20,826 bases of DNA. Source: CAZUFB01 sp048173955. Its GTDB lineage: Bacteria > Actinomycetota > Coriobacteriia > Coriobacteriales > UMGS124. The notes beneath the pieces are model-generated. The model saw only the letters and a program-made list of their open reading frames with translations, was not told where the DNA came from and made no database searches. Location: contig DBEYOB010000049.1 of NCBI GenBank assembly GCA_048173955.1, positions 1-20,826 of the forward strand. Direction: 5' to 3'. Shown one piece after another: positions 1 through 8,193 of the stretch. A program made the translations under genes and the position numbers. Position 1 is the stretch's first letter; every line of letters begins with the position of its first letter.

Positions 1-176
1 CGCCTCGCGCCCGCCGCCCGCGCCGACCCGACCCGCCGCCAGGTCTCCTAGTCGCCCCCATCCCCCATGTCGTTCGCCGCCGGTCGCCGTGTTACGCCGG
101 TCGTTATGCGGGCGGTGCGCTGTAGTGGTTGCCTACGTTTATCGGCGCGGATGAGAAAGCCGGAAGGGGGTTGTCC

Positions 177-893
177 ATGGGCGTGTATCGCGTGGCGGTG
201 TGCGACGACGAGCGCGCGGCGTGCGAGGAGGTCTGCCGCTTGTGCGACGACATCCTGACGCAGGACGGCATCCCCCACCGCATCGTCCCGTTCGCCTCCG
301 CCTCGGCGCTCGACGCTTGTCTGCGCGAGGGCGACGATGCGTTCGACCTGCTCGTGCTCGACATCGCGATGCAGGGCCAGAGCGGCATGGAGCTCGCCCA
401 CGAGTTGCGCCGCAGGAGGGACCGCGTGAGCATCGTGTTCGTCACCGGCTGCGAGGAATACCTCGAGGAGGGTTACGGCGTGCAGCCGGTGCACTTCCTC
501 CTGAAGCCGGTGACGCGCGAGCGGCTCTCCGAGGCCCTCCGCGCCGACCGGGAGCTCAACCACAGCCCCAAGACGGTCACGCTCCAGCGTGGTGGGCGGC
601 TGCTGCGGCTTGCCCTGTCGGACATCTACTACGTGGAAACCGGCGTCAAGCACAACGTCAAGATCGTCACGCCGGCCCACGCGCACCTGTTTCCGGCGTC
701 GCTGTCCTATATGGAGCAGGCGCTGCCTGCCGAGCAGTTCGTTCGCTGCCACAAGAGCTATCTGGTGAATCTCGAGCATGTGACCGAGGTGGGCCGCACG
801 GCCGTGAGGCTCGACTCCGGCGAGGAGGTTCCCGTCGGGCGAAAGTACGCTGCCGAAACCCAGAGCGCCTTCGTCGCGTACCTCAACCGCTGA
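177..893 (+). CDS. LytTR-family response regulator
   Basis: A 238-residue transcriptional response regulator. Residues 1-120 form a receiver domain: acidic pocket C9-D10-D11-E12, predicted phospho-acceptor D62 in LVLDIAMQ, T90 in the switch position and K110-P111 in LLKPV. Residues 133-238 form a LytTR DNA-binding domain, with the typical DIYYVET strand and the FVRCHKSYLVNL segment near 188-199. The ATG at 177 is chosen because GGAAGGGGG lies at 162-170. An upstream TTG at 129 in the same frame has no such site. LytTR regulators normally pair with HPK10/AgrC-type kinases. A kinase of that class lies at 14786-16513, 14 kb away, so pairing is only a guess; the natural partner may lie upstream of the window. 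Family assignment is very secure, target genes unknown. Confidence 0.93.
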   Translation: MGVYRVAVCDDERAACEEVCRLCDDILTQDGIPHRIVPFASASALDACLREGDDAFDLLVLDIAMQGQSGMELAHELRRRRDRVSIVFVTGCEEYLEEGYGVQPVHFLLKPVTRERLSEALRADRELNHSPKTVTLQRGGRLLRLALSDIYYVETGVKHNVKIVTPAHAHLFPASLSYMEQALPAEQFVRCHKSYLVNLEHVTEVGRTAVRLDSGEEVPVGRKYAAETQSAFVAYLNR

Positions 894-982
894 TGGCGGG
901 TTGGCGGCGGTTCATTCCCGCCCCTCCGTCCCTATCCTCATTCCCGCTTCCGGTCGCACCCCGCAACCTTCCGCAACGGCAA

Positions 983-1019
983 GGCACCCCGCACGACATC
1001 GCTCGTCGTGCGGGGTGCC
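983..1019. terminator. Bidirectional hairpin between convergent genes
   Basis: A perfect 15-bp inverted repeat (GGCACCCCGCACGAC at 983-997, its complement at 1005-1019) with a 7-nt loop. It lies 89 bases after the response-regulator stop and 117 bases after the stop of the convergent ATPase gene, so it can serve both. Neither side carries a long T run, so a strict Rho-independent mechanism is not proven. Confidence 0.7.
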
Positions 1020-1135
1020 CGCAACTCTCGCTATGTCTGCCGGCCGCACCAGCACGCTGGCCGCACCGGCGCGCCGGCCGTCCCATCGGCGCGACATCCG
1101 TCGCACCGGCACACCGCCGGCCGCAGCCCTGCGCT

Positions 1136-2164
1136 TTACCCTTCGAGCGGGTGGTGGCAGGCGACCAGATGCCCGGGGCGAATCTCGCGCAGCGCGGGGC
1201 ACTCGGCCTTGCAGCGCTCGTCGGCGAAGGGGCACCGCGGGTGGAAGCGGCACCCGCTCGGCATGTTGATGGGGCTCGGCAGCTCGCCCTTGGCGAACGA
1301 CTTCGTCTCCTTGACGCGCCCCTCCTCCATCGAAGGCGCGGCGTCGAGCAGCACCTGTGTGTAAGGGTGGCGGGGGTTGTCGTAGAGCTCGTCGGTCGGG
1401 GCGGTCTCGACGATGGTGCCCAGGTACATCACGGCCACGCGGTCCGAGATGTAGCGCACGACGCGCAGGTCGTGGCTGATGAACAGCATCGCCAGGTTGA
1501 GGCGCTCCTTGAGGTCGATGAGCAGGTTGATGATCTGCGCCTGGATCGACACGTCCAGGGCCGAGACCGGCTCGTCGGCGATGATGAGACGCGGGCGGGC
1601 CGCCAGGGCGCGGGCGATGCCGATGCGCTGACGCTGGCCGCCCGAGAACGCGCTCGGCAGGCGGGACGCCTGCTCCTCGGAGAGGCCCACGAGGTCGAGC
1701 AGGCGCTGGATCTGCGCGTCGACCTCGTCCTTGCCGCAGATGTTGTGGTGCAGCAGGACCTCGCGCAGAACCTGGCGCACGGTCATGCGCGGGTTGAGCG
1801 AGGAGTAGGGGTCCTGGAAGATCATCTGGATGTCGGTGCGGCGTGCGCGCAGCTCCTTTTTCGAGAGCGCCGCGAAGTCGGTGCCCTCGAACACGACCTT
1901 GCCCTCGGTGGGGCGGTACAGGTTGATGATCGTGCGCGCCAGGGTCGACTTGCCGCAGCCCGACTCGCCCACCAGGCCGAGGGTCTCGCCCTGGGCCAGC
2001 GTGAGCGACACGTTGTCGACGGCGGTGAGGTACTGGCGCTCCTTGCGCAGCATGGCGTCGAAGACCGTGTGCTTGAGCGGGAAGCGCTTCGAAAGCCCGG
2101 TCACCTCGAGCAGGTTGCCTTTGTCGGCCACGGGGGCCGCCGCGGGGGTCGTCGTCTCGCTCAT
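1136..2164 (-). CDS. Dipeptide/oligopeptide ABC transporter ATPase (OppF/DppF type)
   Basis: A 342-residue cytoplasmic ATPase that would energise import together with the OppD-type partner upstream. Walker A GESGCGKST is at about 66-74, the Q-loop in IFQDP near 115-119, the signature FSGGQRQR at 173-180, Walker B LIIADEP near 193-199 and the switch histidine at 231. The C-terminal oligopeptide-transporter extension carries the cysteine-rich CRFHPRCPFADERC segment (C305, C311, C318), seen in Dpp/Opp ATPases and linked to an Fe-S cluster in some members. The ATG at 2164 has AAGGAGGT just upstream (2170-2177) and overlaps the stop of the preceding ATPase gene by four bases (ATGA), implying translational coupling. 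In-frame starts further upstream lie inside the previous gene and lack a ribosome site. It is last in the operon. Substrate is not predictable from the ATPase. Confidence 0.95.
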   Translation of the reverse strand: MSETTTPAAAPVADKGNLLEVTGLSKRFPLKHTVFDAMLRKERQYLTAVDNVSLTLAQGETLGLVGESGCGKSTLARTIINLYRPTEGKVVFEGTDFAALSKKELRARRTDIQMIFQDPYSSLNPRMTVRQVLREVLLHHNICGKDEVDAQIQRLLDLVGLSEEQASRLPSAFSGGQRQRIGIARALAARPRLIIADEPVSALDVSIQAQIINLLIDLKERLNLAMLFISHDLRVVRYISDRVAVMYLGTIVETAPTDELYDNPRHPYTQVLLDAAPSMEEGRVKETKSFAKGELPSPINMPSGCRFHPRCPFADERCKAECPALREIRPGHLVACHHPLEG

Positions 2165-3237
2165 GCTGCACCTCCTTGCTGGGTCGTCGGGGCCGCGGTC
2201 TCGGCGGCGTCGGTCGTGCGGGTCCGGTCGGTGGGGTCGGCGTGGTGGCAGCGCACCTGGTGCCCCGGGGCGATCTCGGCCATCGCGGGCAGGCTGCGCT
2301 CGCACACCTCGGTCGCGAACGGGCAGCGCGGCGCGAACGGGCAGCCGGGGATGTCGAGTGCCAGGTTGGGCGGCGCGCCCTGGATGGGCTCCAGGCGGCT
2401 GCGGGTGTCGTGCTCGGCCGGCAGCGAGTTGATGAGGCCCTGCGTGTAGGGGTGGTGCGGGTCATGCAGCAGGCTGCGAGTGTCGGCGATCTCGACGATG
2501 CGGCCGGCGTACATGACGGCCACATGGTCGCACATCTCGTTGACGACGCCCAGGTCGTGGGTCACGAGCAGTACGCTCATGCCCAGCTTCTCGCGCAGGC
2601 CGTTGAGCAGGGCGATGATCTGGTCCTGGATGGTCACGTCGAGCGCCGTGGTGGGCTCGTCGGCCAGAAGCAGCTTGGGCTTGCTCGCCAGGGCGATGGC
2701 GATCATCACGCGCTGGCGCATGCCACCCGAGAGCTCGTGCACGTAGTTGTCGAGGCGGCTTTCGGGCGAGGGGATGCCCACGAGGCGCAGCAGCTCGACG
2801 GCGCGCTCGCGCATCTCCTTCTTCGACAGGCCCTCGCGCTTGAGCGACTCGTAGAACTGCTTCGACACCTTGGTCACGGGGTTGAGCGAGGTCATCGGGT
2901 CCTGGAAGATCATGCCGATCTCGCGCCCGCGGATCTGGCGCACCTCGCGCTCGCTCATCTTGACGATGTCGCGGCCCTTGTAGTCGATTGACCCCGCCAC
3001 GATCTTGCCCGACTCGGGCATGAGGCGGATGAGCGTGCGCGCCGCGGTCGACTTGCCGCAGCCCGACTCGCCCACCAGGCCGAACGTCTCGCCCTCCTGG
3101 ATGGAGAAGGACACGTCGTTGACGGCGCGCACGCACGCGCTCTTGGTCTGGTAGAACATGCTGAGGTTTTTGACCTCGAGGATGGTGCCGCCGGTCGTTG
3201 CTGCGGCGGCCTGCCCCTCGGTGGAACGGTTTGCCAT
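2161..3237 (-). CDS. Dipeptide/oligopeptide ABC transporter ATPase (OppD/DppD type)
   Basis: A 358-residue ATPase, the first of the operon's ATP-hydrolysing pair. Walker A GESGCGKST is at about 56-64, the Q-loop in IFQDPMTSLNP at 110-120, the signature LSGGMRQR at 169-176, Walker B LLLADEP at 189-195 and the switch histidine at H227. The C-terminal family extension contains CPFAPRCPFATEVC (C299, C305, C312), the possible Fe-S ligands of this subfamily. The GGM rather than GGQ signature is typical of OppD-like subunits. The ATG at 3237 follows GGGGAGG, and the gene begins 18 bases after the permease stop. Its TGA overlaps the ATG of the OppF-type gene. A low-complexity alanine/threonine tail (about 335-358) extends past the usual domain end. 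Confidence 0.95.
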   Translation of the reverse strand: MANRSTEGQAAAATTGGTILEVKNLSMFYQTKSACVRAVNDVSFSIQEGETFGLVGESGCGKSTAARTLIRLMPESGKIVAGSIDYKGRDIVKMSEREVRQIRGREIGMIFQDPMTSLNPVTKVSKQFYESLKREGLSKKEMRERAVELLRLVGIPSPESRLDNYVHELSGGMRQRVMIAIALASKPKLLLADEPTTALDVTIQDQIIALLNGLREKLGMSVLLVTHDLGVVNEMCDHVAVMYAGRIVEIADTRSLLHDPHHPYTQGLINSLPAEHDTRSRLEPIQGAPPNLALDIPGCPFAPRCPFATEVCERSLPAMAEIAPGHQVRCHHADPTDRTRTTDAAETAAPTTQQGGAA

Positions 3238-3255
3238 GGTCGTGTCGCCTCCCCT

Positions 3256-4131
3256 CTAGTCCTTGGTCCTGAGCAGGTCGTTGAGGCCGTCGCCGAGCAG
3301 CGAGAAGCCCAGGCCCACCACGGCCATCACGAGGCCGGGCAGGGTGGTGATCCACCAGGCGGTGGAGATGAAGCCCTTGCCGCCCGAGATGATGGCGCCC
3401 CACTCGGGGGTGGGGGAGGGCACGCCCAGGCCCAGGAAGCTCATCGAGGCCGCGCTCATGATGCACATCACGATGTCGGAGGCCAAATACACGATGGAGC
3501 TGCTGATGACGTTGGGCAGGATGTGGCGGAACATGATGGTGAGGTCGCTGTAGCCGAGCGTCTTGGCGGCCTGCACGTACTCGGAGTTCTTCGCCACGAG
3601 CACCTCGGCGCGCACGAGGCGCGTGTAGGGCGGCCAGCTCACGATCCACATCGCGATGATGAGGTTCGAAACGCCGTTGCCCAGGATGGCGACGATGGCG
3701 ATGGCCAGGACCATGAAGGGGAAGGCGACGAACACGTCGAGGATGCGCATCATGATGGCGTCGAACTTGCCGCCGTAGTAGCCGGCGACCAGGCCCAGAA
3801 GCGAGCCCACGATGAAGGGCAGGCCGGCCGAGGCCACGCCGATGAGCAGGTCGAGGCGGGTGGCGTACACGACGCGGGTGAACACGTCGTAGCCGAAGTT
3901 GTCCGTGCCGAAGAGGTGCGCGGCGCTCGGGGCCTGCAGCATCTGCGACGGGTTGATGGCGAGCGGGTCCTGCGAGGTGAACAGGCTGGGGAACGCGGCC
4001 ACGATGCAGGTGAACAGGACGATGACGGCACCTACGACGAGGCTCGGGCTGCGGCGCCAGATCGGCACGCGCCGAGACTTGCTCTTGGCGGGCTTGACGG
4101 AGCCCTTGACGACGGCGGTGTCTGCACTCAT
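3256..4131 (-). CDS. ABC transporter permease, OppC/DppC type
   Basis: A 291-residue inner-membrane permease. A basic cytoplasmic N-terminus (to about 28) precedes the first membrane segment (30-50). A periplasmic stretch holds the family motif HLFGTDNFGYDVFTRVVY (72-89), characteristic of OppC/DppC. Several further membrane segments follow, with the cytoplasmic EAA coupling loop at about 184-207 (EYVQAAKTLGYSDLTIMF), which contacts the ATPases. The ATG at 4131 has GAGGAG directly upstream and overlaps the preceding permease's TGA by four bases. Length and motif order match intact family members. It forms a heterodimeric channel with the OppB-type protein. Confidence 0.95.
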   Translation of the reverse strand: MSADTAVVKGSVKPAKSKSRRVPIWRRSPSLVVGAVIVLFTCIVAAFPSLFTSQDPLAINPSQMLQAPSAAHLFGTDNFGYDVFTRVVYATRLDLLIGVASAGLPFIVGSLLGLVAGYYGGKFDAIMMRILDVFVAFPFMVLAIAIVAILGNGVSNLIIAMWIVSWPPYTRLVRAEVLVAKNSEYVQAAKTLGYSDLTIMFRHILPNVISSSIVYLASDIVMCIMSAASMSFLGLGVPSPTPEWGAIISGGKGFISTAWWITTLPGLVMAVVGLGFSLLGDGLNDLLRTKD

Positions 4132-5081
4132 GCCTCCTCACCTCCCAGCTTGATGCGGTGGTCGAGCACCGAGTAGAGAATGTCGGTCAGCAGGTTCACC
4201 ACGAGGGCGATGATCACGAACACGAGCACGCAGGCCTGCACCACGGCGTAATCGCGGCCGGTGACCGCCTGGACGAGCAGGGCGCCGATGCCCGGCAGGC
4301 CGAAGATGTTCTCGATGATGACGGAGCCCGAGAGCATGCCGATGATGCGCATCGAGAGCAGCGTGGCCGTGGGGATGAGGGCGTTGCGCAGCACATAGCC
4401 GGTCGAGATGACCCAGCCCGACAGGCCCTTGGAGCGGCCGAAGTCGACGTAGTCGGCGTTGCGCACGTCGACGACGTTGTTGCGCACGTTGCGGATGACC
4501 ACCGCGATCGAGGCGAACGCGAGCGTGAGGCCCGGCAGGATGAGCGACCAGAAGTGCTCGCCCCAGGTCTTGCCCCAGCCCGACGTCGGGAAGATGTCGA
4601 GCGCGACGCCGAACACGATCAGCAGCATGAGGCCGATCCAGAAGGAGGGGGCGGACAGGCCGATGAGCGCGAACAGGCGGATGATGACGTCGGGGAGCTT
4701 GTCCTTCTTGGCGCCGGCGAGGTAGCCGAGCGGCAGGGCGATGACGACGGTCATGACGGTCGCCACGATGGCGAGCATGATGGTCACCGACATGCGGCTG
4801 GTGATGAGGCCTGCGACCGGGATCTTGTAGATGGTCGAGGTGCCCAGGTCGCCCTGGAACAGGTTGGAAACCCAGATGGTGAACTGTGTCCACAGCGACT
4901 GGTTGAGGCCCATCGACTCGCGCAGCGCCTCATAGACGTCGGGGTCGACCTTGTCGCCCAACGTTGCGAGGGCGGCGTCGCCGGGCAAAAGCCGCATCAG
5001 CAAGAAGATCGCGATGGCCGCGACGATCAGCACGGGAATCATCTGCAGAACGCGTCTGACCACGTAGCGCAGTGTCTCCAT
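4128..5081 (-). CDS. ABC transporter permease, OppB/DppB type
   Basis: A 317-residue inner-membrane permease. The first membrane segment (about 10-30) ends in the LMRLLPGDAA motif shared by DppB/OppB proteins. The periplasmic loop carries LGLNQSLW-like family features (MGLNQSLWTQF), followed by the GDLGTS motif near 78-83. The EAA coupling loop is DYVDFGRSKGLSGWVI. The last segments contain ENIFGLPGIGALLVQAV, another OppB hallmark. The ATG at 5081 is chosen for the AGGAGG at about 5090-5095. An open frame continues upstream to 5258, but that part is arginine/proline-rich non-membrane sequence crossing a hairpin and is unlikely to be translated. It lies 221 bases after the binding-protein stop. 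Confidence 0.94.
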   Translation of the reverse strand: METLRYVVRRVLQMIPVLIVAAIAIFLLMRLLPGDAALATLGDKVDPDVYEALRESMGLNQSLWTQFTIWVSNLFQGDLGTSTIYKIPVAGLITSRMSVTIMLAIVATVMTVVIALPLGYLAGAKKDKLPDVIIRLFALIGLSAPSFWIGLMLLIVFGVALDIFPTSGWGKTWGEHFWSLILPGLTLAFASIAVVIRNVRNNVVDVRNADYVDFGRSKGLSGWVISTGYVLRNALIPTATLLSMRIIGMLSGSVIIENIFGLPGIGALLVQAVTGRDYAVVQACVLVFVIIALVVNLLTDILYSVLDHRIKLGGEEA

Positions 5082-5213
5082 GTCCTCGCCTCCTTTCTTC
5101 CTCCTACTCCCTCTCCTGAGGGGATCGAACATCGGGTGCGGATACGGGTGCGGCTCCCGGTTCCCGCCGGCACGCGTGGCACATGCGCTGCCGGGCGCCG
5201 CTCTGAACGCGGA

Positions 5214-5247
5214 AGGCCGCAGCACGACCAAAGTCGCGCCGCGGCCT
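5214..5247 (-). terminator. Intercistronic stem-loop between binding-protein and permease genes
   Basis: Arms 5214-5228 and 5233-5247 form a 15-bp stem with a 4-nt loop. Read as minus-strand RNA every position pairs (two G-U wobbles). Read as plus-strand RNA the same two positions are A-C mismatches. This bias supports a role in the minus-strand transcript, either partial termination or 3'-end protection of the binding-protein mRNA. There is no strong T run after it. Confidence 0.6.
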
Positions 5248-5302
5248 GTCGTTCGCAACTTGGAACGCTACCGGATGTGGGGTCTGTCCCACGGCATGGA
5301 AC

Positions 5303-6931
5303 TTACGCCTCCTTGGCGATGTTCTCGAAGCGGTAGTTGCCCATGGGGGTCTGCACGAAGCCCGTGACGTCCTTGCGGAGGCAGTTCTGCCACGGCACGG
5401 TCATGACGGGGATGTAGATGGCCTGCTCGCGGAAGGTCTGCTGGATCTCGGCGTAGAGCTCCTTGCGCTTCTCGACGTCGAGCTCGACGGTGGCCTGGTT
5501 GTTGAGCTCCTGCATCTCCTCGGGCTGCTCGAAGCCGGAGTAGTAGCCGCCGTTGACGCTGTAGTCGAAGCAGAACTGCATGAGCGAGGTGGGGTCGGGC
5601 ACGTCGTCCGACCAGCCGGAGATGACGATGTCGAGGTCGAGCTCCTTGCGGGCGGCGCTGTAGGCCGTGGCCTCGCGGCTGTCGATGTTCACCGTGACGC
5701 CGATCTTGGCCCACTGGGCGGCCAGCACGGTGCCGATCGACTCGTAGGTGGCGTTGCCGCCGCGCATGAGCAGACGCAGCTCGAAGCCGTCGGGATAGCC
5801 GGCCTCCTCGAGCTTGGCCTTGGCGGCGTCGACGTCGGCCACGGGCGGCTCGAGCGTGGTGTCGCAGTAGATGGAGGTGGCGGACACGATGGAGCCGGCG
5901 GTCTCGGCGTAGCCGAACGACACGGTGTCGACGATCTCCTGGGCGTCGGTCGCCAGGAACAGAGCCTCGCGCACCGCCTGGTTGGAGAGGTACTCGTTCT
6001 GGACGTTGAGCGAGATCCAGTACACCATGGTGGCGGGGTCGGGGTGCGGCTCGCAGTTGGCGTCGCCCTCGAGCTGCTGCATGCTCGAGAAGGGCACGGT
6101 GTCGGCGATGTCGATGTCGCCGCCCTGGAGCTGGATGACGCGGGAGTTGTCGTCGGCGACGACGCGGAACTCGACCTCCTGGGTGGGAGGCAGGCCCTCG
6201 ACGCGGTAGTAGGGGTTGGCCTCGAAGATCATGTACTCGCCCTTGCGCCATTCCTTGAGGCGGTAGGCGCCGGTGCCCACGGGGCCCGCGTTGACGTACT
6301 CGGCCTCGCCGACCTCGTCGAAGTGGGCCTTGGACTGCACGGCGACCTCGAAGATCGAGAGGTTGGCCAGCGTGGAGGCGGCGGCCTGCTTCATGGTGAT
6401 GATGACGGTGGTGTCGTCGGGGCACTCGACGCTCTCGATGTTCTCGACGCAGGAGTACCAGTTGGAGTCGGTCGCGGCCATGGCGCGGTCGAACGTCCAC
6501 TGCCAGTCCTCGGCGGTGACGTCGCTGCCGTCGGAGAACTTGAGGCCCTCCATCACGTGGAAGGTGTAAGTGAGGCCGTCGTCGGAGACGTCCCAGCTCT
6601 CGGCCAGGCAGGGCTCGATCTCGGTGTCGGTGTCGTGCGTCTTGACCAGGCCCTCGACGATGAGGTTGAACATGAAGATGTTCTGGTTGCCGATGCAGGT
6701 CACCGGGTCGAGGTTGTCCGAGTCGGTGGGACGGCCGAGGACGATGCGGCTGGCGGCCTCGGTGGAGCCGGAGTCCTCGGTGCCCTCGTCCTCGGTCGAG
6801 GCGGCATCATCGGCGGGCTCTTCGGTGTCGCCGCTGTTGTTGCAGCCGGCGAGCGATGCCATGGCGGCGAGCGCGCCCATGGCGGCAGCGCCCTTGACGA
6901 ACGTGCGCCTGTTGAGCTTGGTCTGTTCCAT
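5303..6931 (-). CDS. Solute-binding lipoprotein of peptide ABC importer (SBP family 5)
   Basis: A 542-residue extracytoplasmic solute-binding protein that would deliver ligand to the OppB/OppC-type channel. The N-terminus combines a twin-arginine motif (NRRTFVKG, 7-14), a hydrophobic core and a lipobox SLAGC with the lipidated cysteine at C30. This predicts Tat export followed by lipid anchoring. An acidic Ser/Thr/Glu linker follows (about 32-62). The mature part has SBP_bac_5 hallmarks: LAESWDVSDDGLTYTFH, then FSDGSDVTAEDW, then GTGAYRLKEW. Length is normal for the family. The ATG at 6931 follows AGAGGAG at good distance. Open-frame sequence up to 7042 is leader, since it crosses the probable promoter. 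It is the first gene of the transporter operon. Ligand is unknown; peptides, nickel chelates or other small molecules are all possible in this family. Confidence 0.95.
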   Translation of the reverse strand: MEQTKLNRRTFVKGAAAMGALAAMASLAGCNNSGDTEEPADDAASTEDEGTEDSGSTEAASRIVLGRPTDSDNLDPVTCIGNQNIFMFNLIVEGLVKTHDTDTEIEPCLAESWDVSDDGLTYTFHVMEGLKFSDGSDVTAEDWQWTFDRAMAATDSNWYSCVENIESVECPDDTTVIITMKQAAASTLANLSIFEVAVQSKAHFDEVGEAEYVNAGPVGTGAYRLKEWRKGEYMIFEANPYYRVEGLPPTQEVEFRVVADDNSRVIQLQGGDIDIADTVPFSSMQQLEGDANCEPHPDPATMVYWISLNVQNEYLSNQAVREALFLATDAQEIVDTVSFGYAETAGSIVSATSIYCDTTLEPPVADVDAAKAKLEEAGYPDGFELRLLMRGGNATYESIGTVLAAQWAKIGVTVNIDSREATAYSAARKELDLDIVISGWSDDVPDPTSLMQFCFDYSVNGGYYSGFEQPEEMQELNNQATVELDVEKRKELYAEIQQTFREQAIYIPVMTVPWQNCLRKDVTGFVQTPMGNYRFENIAKEA

Positions 6932-6990
6932 GAGTGTCTCCTCTGGGTACGGTTGTGCCCTGCGCATCGTTGGTGTGTGCGGGGCAGAGC

Positions 6991-7040
6991 GCATTTCAAC
7001 CGCGCCGCGATCCGGACATGTTGCGGAGCGGTTCAAATGC
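6991..7040 (-). promoter_or_regulatory. Stem-loop at predicted 5' end of importer mRNA
   Basis: Arms 6991-7003 and 7028-7040 pair at 12 of 13 positions (GCATTTGAACCGC in the minus-strand RNA with its near complement). If transcription starts about 7 bases after the TATAAT at 7051-7056, the stem is at the very start of the message. It could stabilise the mRNA or be a protein-binding dyad. Confidence 0.45.
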
Positions 7041-7050
7041 ACTTTCGCAC

Positions 7051-7056
7051 ATTATA
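7051..7056 (-). promoter_or_regulatory. Candidate -10 box of the importer operon
   Basis: A perfect TATAAT on the minus strand in otherwise GC-rich sequence, 120 bases upstream of the binding-protein ATG. No good -35 hexamer is found at 16-18 bp spacing, so activator dependence is possible. Confidence 0.45.
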
Positions 7057-7196
7057 GTAGCGGTTCAGGCTCGGTGGTGCCCAGAAGCGAAGGCAGTTTG
7101 TTGTCCAATTGGTAACAATCCGGTTACGTGGCCCTTACTGCGGTCTTCTGCGGATTTGCCAATTTGCCAGACGGTTACTGACGGCCTGCGAACGGC

Positions 7197-7234
7197 GGAC
7201 GCCCCCGGCGCGGCGATGCGTGCCGGGGGCGTCC
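7197..7234 (-). terminator. Hairpin after membrane-protein gene
   Basis: A perfect 13-bp inverted repeat (GGACGCCCCCGGC at 7197-7209, complement at 7222-7234), extendable by a wobble and one more pair toward the loop. It begins about 50 bases past the stop of the minus-strand membrane-protein gene. No T run follows, but position and strength fit a terminator. Confidence 0.6.
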
Positions 7235-7285
7235 CTGCGAAGCTGTCTTGCGGCGCCCGGGCGGGTCCGGGTGCCCTCGGGGCGC

Positions 7286-8008
7286 CTACCGCGCCGTGCC
7301 GACCGCCGGGTCGAGATGGCGCTCCGCCGTGGCGGCGCGCCTGTCGAGCAGCGCGCGGCGCACGCGTAGGACCGTGTACGCGCCGAAGATCGCCGTGTAG
7401 ACCGACACCGAGACGATCGAGGTCGCCGAGCCCTGGAGCATGCTCGGCCCGAGCATGAGGACGAGGTGGACGTAAACGAGCGCGTAGAAGGGGTAGGCCC
7501 ACCACTGGACGGCCTTCCATGCCTTGGCGCTCATGCGGCGCTTGACGAACCGGAACGACGTGACGCCCAGTACGACCAGCAGGGCGAGCAGGATGAGCGA
7601 GACGACGAGCCCCGCGACGGCGGCGGGCATGGCGAAGCCCAGGTTCAGCGCGACCTGCACGAGCGGCGGGATCACCTTGAGGTAGATGAGGTGCCCCAGG
7701 CACAGGATCCAGGCGATGATGCTGAGCTCGCCGCGGATGCTGCGCAGGTTCTGGGCGGCCTTCAGGGTCTTGGGCAGCGCACCCACGAACATGACCACCA
7801 CGAAGAACGCCATGCCCCACATGCACTGCTGGATGAGGTAGAACAGCGGGCGCCACACGGCGTCGGGCAGCTCGAAGAACGCCCCGTAGAAGAAGAGCGC
7901 CGTGATGGCGAAGCAGCCGGCGTAGTACCAGACGGCGTGCTGCCGGATGGAGCGGTACAGCACCAGGCAGAGCGCCGCGGTGAGCACCTGGATGAGCGCG
8001 TAGATCAT
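7286..8008 (-). CDS. Multi-pass membrane protein, ferric-reductase-like (tentative)
   Basis: A 240-residue, strongly hydrophobic protein with about six or seven membrane helices (near 3-19, 28-46, 55-78, 95-113, 122-150, 170-190, 196-215) separated by short basic loops (SKKELR-like KTLKAAQNLRSIRG at 81-93, RFVKRRMSAKAWK at 153-165). Histidines H106 (LCLGHLIYL) and H181 (LVYVHLVLM) sit inside helices. Together with the RRMSAKAWKAVQWWAYPFYALVYVH segment this resembles the haem-binding core of YedZ/ferric-reductase-like transmembrane proteins. This is a recognition by eye, not a search result. The ATG at 8008 has AAGGGGA upstream. It lies 185 bases downstream of a creatininase-family gene on the same strand, so cotranscription is likely. 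It could instead be an unrelated integral membrane protein. Confidence 0.6.
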   Translation of the reverse strand: MIYALIQVLTAALCLVLYRSIRQHAVWYYAGCFAITALFFYGAFFELPDAVWRPLFYLIQQCMWGMAFFVVVMFVGALPKTLKAAQNLRSIRGELSIIAWILCLGHLIYLKVIPPLVQVALNLGFAMPAAVAGLVVSLILLALLVVLGVTSFRFVKRRMSAKAWKAVQWWAYPFYALVYVHLVLMLGPSMLQGSATSIVSVSVYTAIFGAYTVLRVRRALLDRRAATAERHLDPAVGTAR

Positions 8009-8090
8009 GGTGGGTTCCCCTTGTCCCTCTTCGTGCGGTGTCTCTCGCTGTCTCGTTATCCCGTTCTTTTGGTCGGCCTGCCGGCCCTTT

Positions 8091-8138
8091 TGCGCCGCGC
8101 GGCGCCCTGTATATCGCGGGCCTGCGCCGCGCGGCGCC
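8091..8138. repeat. Two direct copies of a GC palindrome
   Basis: The 16-mer TGCGCCGCGCGGCGCC occurs at 8091-8106 and again at 8123-8138. Each copy contains a self-complementary core (GCGCCGCGCGGCGC). They lie in the gap between the creatininase-family gene and the membrane-protein gene, where each copy could fold as a small hairpin or the two could pair. Confidence 0.6.
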
Positions 8139-8193
8139 CCTGTCTCGCGTGTCCCGCGCCGTGTGCGCCCTGCACCGTCGCCATGCCCTGCCG

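Larger units (their letters stand above)
6932..7285. other. Intergenic region with promoter, leader stem and terminator
   Basis: No gene is seen. It holds the leader of the binding-protein gene (dyad 6991-7003/7028-7040), a consensus minus-strand TATAAT (7051-7056), and a group of AT-rich motifs at 7096-7180: CCAATTGG at 7105-7112, GTAAC/GTTAC arms at 7112-7127, and TTTGCC repeated at 7155 and 7163. The terminator hairpin of the next minus-strand unit lies at 7197-7234. Confidence 0.6.

Noticed and set aside
1..51. Possible 3' end of an upstream plus-strand gene (frame ending TAG at 49-51)
   Set aside because: Only 16 codons are visible with no recognisable motif, so the gene cannot be supported.
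200..2449. Very long plus-strand open frame (749 codons)
   Set aside because: Arginine/alanine-rich translation without domains, running across the response-regulator gene, a hairpin and two antisense ATPase genes; a by-product of high GC.
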